Shown: piece by piece, positions 7,409 to 15,717 of the stretch
Layout: each line of letters starts with the position of its first letter
How positions within the stretch are numbered: the stretch's first letter is position 1
Assembly: GCA_030431525.1 (NCBI GenBank)
Contig: JAUIJC010000023.1
Coordinates: forward strand, 1 to 64,000
Length of the DNA: 64,000 bases
Origin: Bacteroidia bacterium
GTDB lineage: Bacteria > Bacteroidota > Bacteroidia > Cytophagales > JAAEPT01
Direction of reading: 5' to 3'
Program-made: the position numbers and the translations under genes
The notes under the pieces: model-generated
What the model was told of the DNA's origin: nothing
What the model saw: only the letters and a program-made list of their open reading frames with translations
The model's database searches: none

Positions 7409-9457
7409 ATGAAGGCACCAATTTTCTTTGCCTTGTGGCTATTTTCCTCAGCCATTTTTGCCCAATCCCTCCAATTCGCCCAAGAAGGTCAAAAGATTAA
7501 ATCGTTGGTGGAGTCCTTCCACTATCAGCCTCATGTATTGAATAAAAACTACTCAGAGGCAGTTTTTGACCTCTTTGTGGATGACCTTGATCCGTATCAC
7601 CTCCTTTTTACCCAAGTTGAAATCAACGAATTGAAGGCTTTACAGGGGAGCATTCAAAGCAGCATCGACGAGGATACGGACTGTGAGCTGATTGAAAACC
7701 TCACCCTGCTTTACCCAAAAATCCTTGAGCGGGCACAAAAAAAACTGGAGGGGTTCAACAGCCAAAAACTGAATTTTAACGAGAACGAAAGTTTTTCGCA
7801 GGACGAGTTGCTCACCACCTTTGCGAAAGATGATGCAGCACTCACCATCCGCTGGAAAAAATGGCTGAAGCTTTTTGCCTTGTACTATGGCGAGGATCTC
7901 GTAGCCGAAGATTCAACATTGATCCTGAATTCGGCTTGCGCCAAAGTACATGACAAAGCCATCAACCATTTCAGCTGCTTCCTTGAAGACAGGCAAATTG
8001 AAGAGGAAAAGGTTAATGCCCTACTCTCCTATTACCTGCTTGACGCTTTAGCACACCGCTTAGACCCACACACAGTATTTTTTACGGCTCGTCAAAAACA
8101 GATTTTTGAGTCCTTCCTCTCCACTGAAGAAGAAACCTTCGGCATTTCCTTCGAAAAGAATGAACAGGGAATGCTCATGATTGGAGATTTAGCTCCGGGA
8201 AGTGCTGCTTGGCGCTCGAACCTTCTCCATTCAGGAGATAAAATCAAACGCATCCAATGGGCTGAGGATGATGTAGTGGACCTTGATTGTATTTCGCCTC
8301 AAGGCTTGGAGCAAAGCCTAAACAGCGACCCGCGTCGGGAAATTACCTTGGTCATTCAAACTGATGCTGGTGAAAGCCAAATCCGTTTGGAAAAGGGCCT
8401 GCAAGAAGTTCAGGAGAATACGGTAACCGGCTTTTTGCTCAAAGGCGAAAAAACCATGGGCTATATGGCCATCCCGTCCTTCTACACGGAATGGGCTGGC
8501 GACCGCTCCCAAGGTGTGGCGCAGGACGTGGCCAAGGAGTTGCTCAAACTCAAAATGGAAAACATCGAGGGATTGGTTATCGACCTTCGAGACAATGGCG
8601 GAGGCTCATTGGCGGAGGCAAGCCGCTTTGCTGGCATTTTCATTAATGTCGGACCTCTAGCTTTGTCCAAAGACCAGACGGGCGCCATCGAAATCATCAA
8701 GGACATGAGCCGTGGAAGCATCTTTAACGGTCCCTTGGTGATTCTACTCAACGGAAATAGTGCTTCAGCCTCCGAGATTTTGGCGGGTTCACTGCAAGAC
8801 CACGGTCGAGCGGTGATTGTTGGCGGACAGTCTTACGGAAAGTTTTCCTCCCAAATCGTCCTGCCATTGGACATCCATCCTACCCAACCCGACCTTTCTC
8901 AGGACTTCACGAATTCCAATTATTTGAAGGTGACCATTTCACAGCTCTTCCGTTTGAATGGAGGCAGTTCCCAAACACGTGGCGTCACCCCAGATATTCT
9001 TCTTCCAGATCCGAAGGCACCACACATCACCCGCGAGGTGGAGCACAACTATGTCTTGCTACCCGACTCTGTAGTCAAAAAGGTCTATTTTCAGCCAAAG
9101 GCCTTACCTATCCAAAAACTTCAGGAAAGTAGCGCTGCGCGCCGAACCGCTTCCAAGCACTTTGAACAGGTGGCTCAGCTCAACCAAGAAATCATCGCCT
9201 TGGAAGAACAGGAGATCCCATTGAACGCCGAGGCCTTTCAGGCTTATTCTGATAAGAAACTAACGACCAATACTGCCCTGTGGGACTTGGTTGCCCGAAA
9301 ATCTGAAGCCTTTAAGGTGGCTAACAACTCCTTTGACGAAAGTGTGTTGAGCCTTGATGAAATCAAGCGCCAGCTCAATGAACAACAAAAGGAACATATC
9401 AGCCATGACATTTATGTCGAAGAAGCCTTCGAGGTGCTTTGCGACATGACCGAGTAA
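7409..9457 (+). CDS. Carboxy-terminal processing (tail-specific) protease, Prc-like, S41
   Basis: Periplasmic serine protease of the Prc/CtpA family, which degrades or trims envelope proteins from the C terminus. Signal peptide 1-18 (ends IFAQ). The N-terminal Prc domain (30-230) includes DDLDPYHLLFTQ. A PDZ domain spans about 240-330, and the S41 core has LVIDLRDNGGG at about 389-399. The nucleophile lies in SASASE (451-456) and the lysine partner in GGQSYGKFSSQ (near 477). The C-terminal extension to 682 matches long Prc forms. The next gene starts 24 bases later on the same strand, so the two are probably cotranscribed. Confidence 0.9.
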   Translation: MKAPIFFALWLFSSAIFAQSLQFAQEGQKIKSLVESFHYQPHVLNKNYSEAVFDLFVDDLDPYHLLFTQVEINELKALQGSIQSSIDEDTDCELIENLTLLYPKILERAQKKLEGFNSQKLNFNENESFSQDELLTTFAKDDAALTIRWKKWLKLFALYYGEDLVAEDSTLILNSACAKVHDKAINHFSCFLEDRQIEEEKVNALLSYYLLDALAHRLDPHTVFFTARQKQIFESFLSTEEETFGISFEKNEQGMLMIGDLAPGSAAWRSNLLHSGDKIKRIQWAEDDVVDLDCISPQGLEQSLNSDPRREITLVIQTDAGESQIRLEKGLQEVQENTVTGFLLKGEKTMGYMAIPSFYTEWAGDRSQGVAQDVAKELLKLKMENIEGLVIDLRDNGGGSLAEASRFAGIFINVGPLALSKDQTGAIEIIKDMSRGSIFNGPLVILLNGNSASASEILAGSLQDHGRAVIVGGQSYGKFSSQIVLPLDIHPTQPDLSQDFTNSNYLKVTISQLFRLNGGSSQTRGVTPDILLPDPKAPHITREVEHNYVLLPDSVVKKVYFQPKALPIQKLQESSAARRTASKHFEQVAQLNQEIIALEEQEIPLNAEAFQAYSDKKLTTNTALWDLVARKSEAFKVANNSFDESVLSLDEIKRQLNEQQKEHISHDIYVEEAFEVLCDMTE

Positions 9458-9481
9458 ACTTTTCACCCAATCTATATCCCT

Positions 9482-10519
9482 ATGAAACGAACAGTTTTAG
9501 CATTGATCATGATGGCCGTTGCCGCCCTCATGTCATTTATCCCTGCCGATAACGCACCGAACGCCGGCGCTTACATGGGCAGCATCAACATTGAGTTCGA
9601 GGACATCCAGAAGGAAATGTGGGACTACACCCGTGCTGTGGCCCACAATAAAAGTGCTCGCAAAATTGACAAAAGGAGAACTTCCCTTCTCTCAACAATT
9701 GCCTCTGCACAAAAGCGTATCGCTCGCACAAAAGCCTTTGAAGGTGATGTTTCTTACCGAAACGCCGTGGTTGATTACTTGACCATGAACTACAATATCC
9801 TGAATCAGGATTACGCCAAAATTGTAGACTTGGAGGCCATCGCAGAACAGTCTTACGACATGATGGAAGCCTACCTTATGGCACAAGAGGCTGCCAGCAC
9901 AAAAATGAAGGAGGCGGGTGAAAAGCTTGACAATGCTCAGAAATCCTTTGCCAAGGAGCACGACATTACCTTGACCGAAGGAACCGATAAGCGCGGTGAA
10001 AAACTGGAAGAGGCTGGAAAGGTATTCAACTACTACAACAAGGTTTACCTTATTTTCTTTAAGAGCTTTATCCAAGAGAGTTTTATGCTGGAGGCGCAGA
10101 ATGCTGCTAACCTCAATGAAATGGAGCAAAACAAAGGTGCTTTGAACGAATACGCCAACCAAGGCATCAAGGATTTGGCTGCACTTCCTGCTTATAAAGG
10201 CGACAAAAGCCTGAAGCTTTCCTGCCATGCCTTGTTGAAATTCTACGCTGATGAAACGTCAAAGCACTACGGCAAAATCACCAACTTCTATTTGAAGAAG
10301 GAACGCTTTGAGCAGATTCAAAAATCCTTTGAGGCTAAATCAGAGAAGAAGCGTACGCAAGCGGATGTGGACCAGTACAACAATGCATTGAAGGAATATA
10401 ATGCTGCCATCGAGGCTTACAATTCCACCAATGAGCTTCTTAACAAAGAGCGCTCAGAATTGCTCGATCGCTGGAACAAGACCGTGAAGAAGTTTACTTC
10501 TACTCACGTGAGCCGTTAA
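9482..10519 (+). CDS. Exported alpha-helical protein of unknown function (possibly LIC11966-type surface protein)
   Basis: 345 residues with a signal peptide (1-20, then IPADNAP). The rest is strongly helical, charged and coiled-coil-like, with many Ala, Lys, Glu and Asn and no Cys apart from one near 250. I recognise no catalytic motif. The general pattern (exported, about 350 residues, helical repeats with Tyr-Asn pairs) recalls the family named for Leptospira LIC11966, but I cannot confirm this. It follows the tail-specific protease by 24 bases and ends at a strong terminator, so it may be a partner or substrate of the protease. Confidence 0.6.
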   Translation: MKRTVLALIMMAVAALMSFIPADNAPNAGAYMGSINIEFEDIQKEMWDYTRAVAHNKSARKIDKRRTSLLSTIASAQKRIARTKAFEGDVSYRNAVVDYLTMNYNILNQDYAKIVDLEAIAEQSYDMMEAYLMAQEAASTKMKEAGEKLDNAQKSFAKEHDITLTEGTDKRGEKLEEAGKVFNYYNKVYLIFFKSFIQESFMLEAQNAANLNEMEQNKGALNEYANQGIKDLAALPAYKGDKSLKLSCHALLKFYADETSKHYGKITNFYLKKERFEQIQKSFEAKSEKKRTQADVDQYNNALKEYNAAIEAYNSTNELLNKERSELLDRWNKTVKKFTSTHVSR

Positions 10520-10578
10520 GACTTTAGAGATTAGACGTTGGACATTAGCGTCAATCAAGCCTAACAATACCACAAATG

Positions 10579-10614
10579 AAAAAGCCCGTTGGATGTTATT
10601 CCAACGGGCTTTTT
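10579..10614. terminator. Bidirectional rho-independent terminator
   Basis: Fifteen-base arms 10579-10593 and 10600-10614 (core AGCCCGTTGGA) with a 6-base loop and A/T tails on both sides. It separates the convergent helical-protein gene (plus) and TonB-like gene (minus). Confidence 0.9.
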
Positions 10615-10632
10615 CACGTTTAACAGCTTCAG

Positions 10633-11538
10633 TTATTTTCCTCGGATGCGCCAAGTAATGGTCACATTCCTATTCTCTGAGTCGTCACCTTGATCGATAA
10701 GAATTGCCCTTCGGGCCTCAATCTCTCGTTTGATCCACTCCTGCTGTGAAGGAGTGAAACTGGTGCCATTCTCAAAACCAACAACAAAGACACGTCCAGA
10801 ACCTTCTTCCACTCGCACACGGACAATGGCCGTACCCGAAATTTGGTTCTCCTTAATCTCTTGAGGAATCTTAGGTTCAGATAATCTCCAATCCTTCAGA
10901 CCATAGGCACTAAAGCTACTACCCTCACCTCCAGCATCAGGACCTTTGGTTTTGTCATCCCCCTCTTGTCCTCCACCTTCCATATTGAAGGTTTTGGTTT
11001 CCTTGCCTCTTTCAGTACCCTTGTTACCAGCCTCATCATCATCACCCTTTCCACCTCCTGTAGGGAAAGTCTTTGTTTTTGGCTTAGTAACTTCCTTTTC
11101 CTGAGTGTCCTCTTTTGGCTCCTCCTTGGGTTTAGGCTCTGTTTTGGTTGGCTCGGTTTCTTTCGCAGCTTCTGTTGGTGAGTCATCCTCTTGGGTCATC
11201 ACCTCATCCTGCGTGTCTTCCGATGGAGTTTCTTCTGGAGTGGTTTCCTCAGGGGTTTCCTCAGGCTGAACCTCCTCCATTTGCTCCTGCTCCTCCTCGT
11301 ACTGTTCTTCCGCCTCCTCAACAGCCTTCTCCTCGGATTCGGACATTTTACCCATGGCATCATCGCCATAAGTCAAATCCACACCGATTTCCTCAATAGG
11401 TTTTGTACCCTCCAATGCTCCTCCCCCAGAACACATTGCCAACCCAATAAAAATGAGTAGCAACAGGCTGTGGAGCAGAATGGAGACTATCCATGCTCTG
11501 CGTTCGTCGTCCTTATTATGTACGTATGTTCCGTTCAC
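10633..11538 (-). CDS. TonB/TolA-like energy transducer
   Basis: Spans the inner membrane and periplasm and would pass proton-motive force from ExbB-ExbD to the outer membrane. A single transmembrane helix is at about 15-36 (AWIVSILLHSLLLLIFIGLA). Residues 70-200 form a long Glu/Pro/Thr/Lys-rich linker. The C-terminal 90 residues resemble TonB-C (PKIPQEIKENQISGTAIVRV, then a final ITWRIRGK strand). The GTG start at 11538 follows directly after the exbD stop (11539), so translation is probably coupled. The helix lacks a clear SHLS motif; His23 in SILLHS may be its equivalent. Whether it serves Ton-type uptake or a Tol-like role is open. Confidence 0.8.
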   Translation of the reverse strand: MNGTYVHNKDDERRAWIVSILLHSLLLLIFIGLAMCSGGGALEGTKPIEEIGVDLTYGDDAMGKMSESEEKAVEEAEEQYEEEQEQMEEVQPEETPEETTPEETPSEDTQDEVMTQEDDSPTEAAKETEPTKTEPKPKEEPKEDTQEKEVTKPKTKTFPTGGGKGDDDEAGNKGTERGKETKTFNMEGGGQEGDDKTKGPDAGGEGSSFSAYGLKDWRLSEPKIPQEIKENQISGTAIVRVRVEEGSGRVFVVGFENGTSFTPSQQEWIKREIEARRAILIDQGDDSENRNVTITWRIRGK

Positions 11539-11943
11539 TTAATCTTGGGGTTTAACCTCAAAGGAAACTTTCACTTTCAATTCTTTGAGCAGACCCACTA
11601 CTTTGAGCCCATCTCCCAAACGAATATCTTCGTCAGCTTTGATGACAACGGCATCTTTGGAGATATCACCCTTGCTCAACTTTTCCCTCACCTTGCTTCT
11701 TAAATCAACGAATTGGATTTCCTCTTCGTCGATATAATACTTCAAATCTTTAGTGACGATAATTTTCACCTTCTCGTTTTGGGTGATCACCGAATCATTC
11801 ACCTTCGGCACATTCACTGGCAAAGAAGTCGGGGTCACAAAACTGGAGGTCAACATGAAGAAGATCAACAACAGGAAAACGATGTCCGTCATGGAGGACA
11901 TGTTAAATGTTGGGTCAACTTGGTGTCTTGACTTAAGATTCAT
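11539..11943 (-). CDS. exbD: ExbD/TolR family proton-channel protein
   Basis: 134-residue protein with one N-terminal transmembrane helix. The motif SSMTDIVFLLLIFFMLTSSF (about residues 16-35) carries the conserved membrane Asp that takes part in proton flow. The periplasmic domain follows (residues 40-134) with the usual IKADEDIRLGDGLKVV segment. It sits between exbB and the TonB-like gene, 51 bases after exbB and with no gap before the next gene. Could equally be called TolR; the two families cannot be told apart here. Confidence 0.9.
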   Translation of the reverse strand: MNLKSRHQVDPTFNMSSMTDIVFLLLIFFMLTSSFVTPTSLPVNVPKVNDSVITQNEKVKIIVTKDLKYYIDEEEIQFVDLRSKVREKLSKGDISKDAVVIKADEDIRLGDGLKVVGLLKELKVKVSFEVKPQD

Positions 11944-11994
11944 AATTCAATGCGTTTTGCGTTAAAAGTGTTTTTGAAAGCAACTTCTAACGGC

Positions 11995-12684
11995 TTAACG
12001 TGACTCTTGAAGCAAGTCGAGGAATTCTACTGAGGAGTATTCCATTCCATGAAGGATGCGCTGCACACGACCCGATAGGAAGTTGTAGGCTACATAAGCG
12101 ATAATACCTACAATCAAACCAGCCGCAGTCGTCACCATTGCTTCGTTGATACCACCCGCCAAATCACTTGGGCTCACGGCCTGACCTTCTTTCGCAGCAA
12201 TCTCTTGGAAGGCAGAGATCATTCCCATTACCGTACCCAAGAATCCGAGCATTGGTGCCGCACCAGAAATGGTCGCCAAGGAAGAAAGGTTACGCTCCAA
12301 GTTATTCACTTCGATACGACCACGGTTTTCAATCGCGCCTTCAATGGTTTTCAATGGGCTTCCAATGCGCTCCAGACCTTTGCCCAACATCCGTGACACA
12401 GGAGTGTCCACCTGAGAACAGTATTTTTTTGCTTCATCAAGATTGCCAGACAAAACGTGCTTCTTCACATTCTCGGCAATCATTTCTGCATTCTTATTTG
12501 CCTTACCGATTGTTTGCGTGCGCTCCACGAAAATGTAAACCGCATAAATGGACATCAAAAACAGCGGCAAAAATACCCACCAGCTATCCAATAGCACCTG
12601 AACCATCGGATGTTCCATAAAGCTTCCTGAAGACGCAACCACTTCCTCTGAAGAGTCACCCAGCATCAAATTCTGCAACAACAT
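11995..12684 (-). CDS. exbB: MotA/TolQ/ExbB family proton channel protein
   Basis: Three-helix inner-membrane protein that forms the proton channel with ExbD. Helices lie at about 30-50 (WWVFLPLFLMSIYAVYIFVE), 135-160 (ISGAAPMLGFLGTVMGMISA, the family signature) and 180-205 (TTAAGLIVGIIAYVAYNFLS). The ATG at 12684 is preferred; a TTG three codons upstream is also in frame. It is the first gene of an exbB-exbD-tonB-like unit; a terminator just upstream (12793-12838) separates it from the HU/SPOR gene. Confidence 0.9.
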   Translation of the reverse strand: MLLQNLMLGDSSEEVVASSGSFMEHPMVQVLLDSWWVFLPLFLMSIYAVYIFVERTQTIGKANKNAEMIAENVKKHVLSGNLDEAKKYCSQVDTPVSRMLGKGLERIGSPLKTIEGAIENRGRIEVNNLERNLSSLATISGAAPMLGFLGTVMGMISAFQEIAAKEGQAVSPSDLAGGINEAMVTTAAGLIVGIIAYVAYNFLSGRVQRILHGMEYSSVEFLDLLQESR

Positions 12685-12792
12685 GTAAATCAATAATTAA
12701 AGTAAGAAGGATAAGGCCAGTCCTTGCAATCGCACTTTTGTAAAGATTGGCGATTGCTGACATAGCCCCACTAAAATATGCACAAACCAATA

Positions 12793-12838
12793 AAAAAAGG
12801 GATTGTTCCCGAAAATAGTTCGGAAACAGCCCCTTTTA
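12793..12838 (-). terminator. Rho-independent terminator after the HU/SPOR gene
   Basis: On the minus strand, an arm ending GGGGCTGTTTCCGAA pairs with TTCGGGAACAATCCC, with a few G-T pairs, and runs into a T tract. A second small palindrome (ACTGACTTAGTCAGT, 12842-12856) touches the gene end. It implies that exbB-exbD-tonB has its own promoter. Confidence 0.75.
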
Positions 12839-12857
12839 AGGACTGACTTAGTCAGTT

Positions 12858-13928
12858 TTATTTATTGCGAAGAATCCAGACGCCAGAGCCGTATCTCAAA
12901 CGGTAGCCCTGCAATTCTTTCAAGGCTTCATTCCAAGTGCCATAGCTGGAAACTGAAACCCTGTAACGGCCTTCACCTTCAACGATCTCACCGCTGCCCA
13001 TTTTGCCGATTTCTCTTTCAGCCATGGAACGGCGAGCGAATGAACCAACAATAATGTGGAAGTCTTTGGAAGAATTAACCGCTGGAGCAGCTTCCTCGTG
13101 CACTACCGCTGTTTGTTCTCCAGCGGCTGCTTCGTTGGCAAAGTCATCATCCTTAGCTGTCTCGGCCTCTTCATTAGCACCAGAGGTAGGAATCATGGAC
13201 GCCTCACTGTCGGCTACCACCTGATTGTCCTCCACCAAATGATCATCACCACCGTGCTTTTGCTTGTTCATGTACATGAACGTCAAGCCACCAGCCAACA
13301 AGAAAATGACAGCAGGAATGACCAAAAACAATGTTTTCTTCTTTCCTTTCTTTGGCTGCTCCTCGCCTTGTTCCTGAGCTACTGGCTCTTTCTTAGGCTG
13401 CGGCGCAGATTCCGGATTCGATGGAGTTTCGGAAGCTGGCTTGGCAGCCGTAGGACGACGAACAACTGGACGGGGCTGGACAGGTCTGATTCTCTTCATG
13501 TCTTCTTGATCTCTTTCAATGGGTTTGAAAAACAACTCCGGCAGAGCAAAGCTGTCCTCCAAGAAATTCTCTCGGATTTCGGGTTCGAAAAGCAATGTTT
13601 GTTCCTCGCTCAAAAGGAACTTGCCTATTCCTTCCACAAGAAACTCGCCATCTTGGTTCAATGTTTCGCGAAATTTTTCAACGAACTCATTGATTTTGGC
13701 CAAAGCTTCCTCTCTGGAAAGTTGCTCGCCCTGAGCTACTGCATCAACTAAGAGCCCATCATTTCGCTGCAAGCTTTCATTAAAAGCCAAGCGCTTTGAA
13801 GGCGGACGCAAAGCATTTTTCAGGTCATGCACATCGGCGCCCTGATAATCTGCAAGCAAGCCACCCAAGGATGGAATGATAACGCAGTCGTGCTCGTAGA
13901 GCAGTTCTTTAACGTAGTTAAAAACCAT
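12858..13928 (-). CDS. HU-CCDC81-type and SPOR domain membrane protein
   Basis: Bacteroidota-specific architecture. Residues 1-140 are two HU-like (CCDC81-type) domains, opening CVIIPSLGGLLADYQG. A Pro/Lys/Glu-rich linker follows, then one transmembrane helix near 195-217 (LFLVIPAVIFLLAGGLTFMY), an acidic periplasmic linker, and a C-terminal SPOR domain at about 275-355 (FHIIVGSFARRSMAEREI). SPOR domains bind glycan strands stripped of stem peptides at division sites, so the protein probably links a cytoplasmic HU-type domain to septal murein, somewhat like FtsN. It lies 12 bases after the barrel gene, in one transcript with it. Confidence 0.85.
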   Translation of the reverse strand: MVFNYVKELLYEHDCVIIPSLGGLLADYQGADVHDLKNALRPPSKRLAFNESLQRNDGLLVDAVAQGEQLSREEALAKINEFVEKFRETLNQDGEFLVEGIGKFLLSEEQTLLFEPEIRENFLEDSFALPELFFKPIERDQEDMKRIRPVQPRPVVRRPTAAKPASETPSNPESAPQPKKEPVAQEQGEEQPKKGKKKTLFLVIPAVIFLLAGGLTFMYMNKQKHGGDDHLVEDNQVVADSEASMIPTSGANEEAETAKDDDFANEAAAGEQTAVVHEEAAPAVNSSKDFHIIVGSFARRSMAEREIGKMGSGEIVEGEGRYRVSVSSYGTWNEALKELQGYRLRYGSGVWILRNK

Positions 13929-13940
13929 TTTAGATAACGT

Positions 13941-15584
13941 CTAAAACGAGTAAGTTAATCCAACTAAGGTATTTATTCCCTTATTTGGATAATACAGATA
14001 CCGCTGATACTTCTGAGAAGCAATGTTATTCAACTGCCAGAAAATGGACAATCGATTATTCCAACGGTAATCAATAGCCAAGTTAATGTCGATGATGCCA
14101 TCCAATTTGGTATCCACACCATCAAAATCACGGCCGTACAGCCCACTAAGATAATAAATCTCAGTATTTAGCAAGACTTTGTCCTTGATTTTGTAGCCAC
14201 CATATAAGCTTGCCGTAAAGTTTGGACGATGATAGGCTTCAGACAAGGTCTTCAAGTTATACCCAACATACTCCCCTTTCAGTCCAAGCTCGAAGGCTTT
14301 TCGCATGTACATCAACTCTCCTGAGATTCTTCCCAAGATGGCGCGATCGGTCTCGTATTCAACATCAAACTTTTCTGGATTCAGGGAGTCGTTTACAAAG
14401 AAGTAGAGGTTGTCATAATTCTGCACTCCCGCACGAAGCTCAAAGGCAAAATGCTTGGCAAACCCTCCACGTACTCCTCCATACACATCCCATTTCCGTG
14501 TGCTGTTGAACAGTGAAATATTCGTATCAAGAAAATGGTTTTCCCAGGCCAACTGCCTGTAGTTCACATGGTCAACTCCACCTGTTAGACCTGCAAACAC
14601 ATGCAAATCATGAGGTTGGTTGATTGTGAAATCCACCTGTAAAACAGGGAAAACGTGAAAATCGTTCTTATCGCCAATGGTGTCGTTTTCGTAGGTGAGG
14701 TTGGCACCTGCCCGAATATCAAAGCCATCGAACACAAAATCATAGTATGGCGTGGCACCAACTTGAATACGGCTGATGCCGTCCCCTTCTGAATATTGAC
14801 CAAAGAAAGTCTGGATATCCAAGCCCAAAGAATCATTTCCATTCAAGGCATAAACAGGACGCGCGCCCAAGGCGACTTCAAATTCTTGGTTCTCAAAAGA
14901 GTTGTTGATGAAATGAAGTCCTAAGTTTCCGTCATAGTCAATGCTGGACTTTGGGTTCAAATTCTTCACCCCGACATCCGCGCGGAAAAGGTTGTAAACA
15001 ATCTTCTCTGGTTCAGAAGGAAACAATGAATCAGAAATAGGCAATTCATAAACGCCATAATAGCGCCCTCCCCAACGGTCATAACCAATGGAGCCCGTCC
15101 ATTCGGCATTCCGCTGGAAGGACTTTCCGTATAGCTCCAAATTCGTCTCGCTTTCCCGAGAATCCTTCTTCCTTACCGGACCTCGCAAAGAGGACAAATG
15201 ACGAGCGTAAACGCCCCACGCCATATCCTTGTTCCGCTTGGAATTGAAATGCCCCTCGGCATAAGGCGTGGTGTAATTACCAAAACCCGCACGGACATAG
15301 TTGCCCCACAAGGCCGGCTTTTTATCCGGCTTAATGCCGTAAACCCTGTAGGATGGATCCAACGGGCTCAATGGCAAATTATAGCTCTTGAGCTGAAAAG
15401 TCTGAGGAGTTACCTGTTGCTCCTTTCGCGGTGGAAGGTTGACCTTGTCGTATTCGCGACGGGCTGTATCCAAACTCACCCCAAGCTCATAGGTCTGCTC
15501 AAACTGTGTGACACTATCCTCCTGCCCCATCACCAAGAACGGGGAGCTCAACGCAAGGAATAGAAGCAATAATCGGCTATACAT
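13941..15584 (-). CDS. Outer-membrane beta-barrel protein (TonB-dependent-receptor-like, no plug)
   Basis: 547 residues with a signal peptide ending LVMGQ and a short periplasmic N-terminal region. Then many amphipathic beta strands with aromatic girdles run to a C-terminal LVGLTYSF, the usual outer-membrane barrel ending with Phe. No plug domain or clear TonB box is seen, so ligand import is doubtful. It sits between the large TPR protein (upstream, 133 bases) and the HU/SPOR protein (downstream, 12 bases), which suggests it anchors a trans-envelope assembly in the outer membrane. Confidence 0.75.
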   Translation of the reverse strand: MYSRLLLLFLALSSPFLVMGQEDSVTQFEQTYELGVSLDTARREYDKVNLPPRKEQQVTPQTFQLKSYNLPLSPLDPSYRVYGIKPDKKPALWGNYVRAGFGNYTTPYAEGHFNSKRNKDMAWGVYARHLSSLRGPVRKKDSRESETNLELYGKSFQRNAEWTGSIGYDRWGGRYYGVYELPISDSLFPSEPEKIVYNLFRADVGVKNLNPKSSIDYDGNLGLHFINNSFENQEFEVALGARPVYALNGNDSLGLDIQTFFGQYSEGDGISRIQVGATPYYDFVFDGFDIRAGANLTYENDTIGDKNDFHVFPVLQVDFTINQPHDLHVFAGLTGGVDHVNYRQLAWENHFLDTNISLFNSTRKWDVYGGVRGGFAKHFAFELRAGVQNYDNLYFFVNDSLNPEKFDVEYETDRAILGRISGELMYMRKAFELGLKGEYVGYNLKTLSEAYHRPNFTASLYGGYKIKDKVLLNTEIYYLSGLYGRDFDGVDTKLDGIIDINLAIDYRWNNRLSIFWQLNNIASQKYQRYLYYPNKGINTLVGLTYSF

Positions 15585-15620
15585 CGAAATGTTAAATCTA
15601 ATGGGTCAATTAAGTATCAA

Positions 15621-15690
15621 GTACAATGTATCGTGTATTATGACCTTAGTCATGGGACAATCATTGTACTTGATACACGATACATTGTAC
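15621..15690. repeat. Inverted repeat, GTACAATGTATCGTGTAT type
   Basis: Eighteen-base exact inverted arms at 15621-15638 and 15673-15690. The loop contains a further small hairpin (ATGAC-CTTA-GTCAT). It fills the gap between the TPR and barrel genes and may reduce read-through. Related to 33869-33945. Confidence 0.85.
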
Positions 15691-15717
15691 AAATGACCAG
15701 TAGTCTGGGACGTCTCC

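Noticed and set aside
13056-13751. 231-codon frame on the plus strand
   Set aside because: Antisense to the HU/SPOR gene and of atypical composition; no coding evidence.
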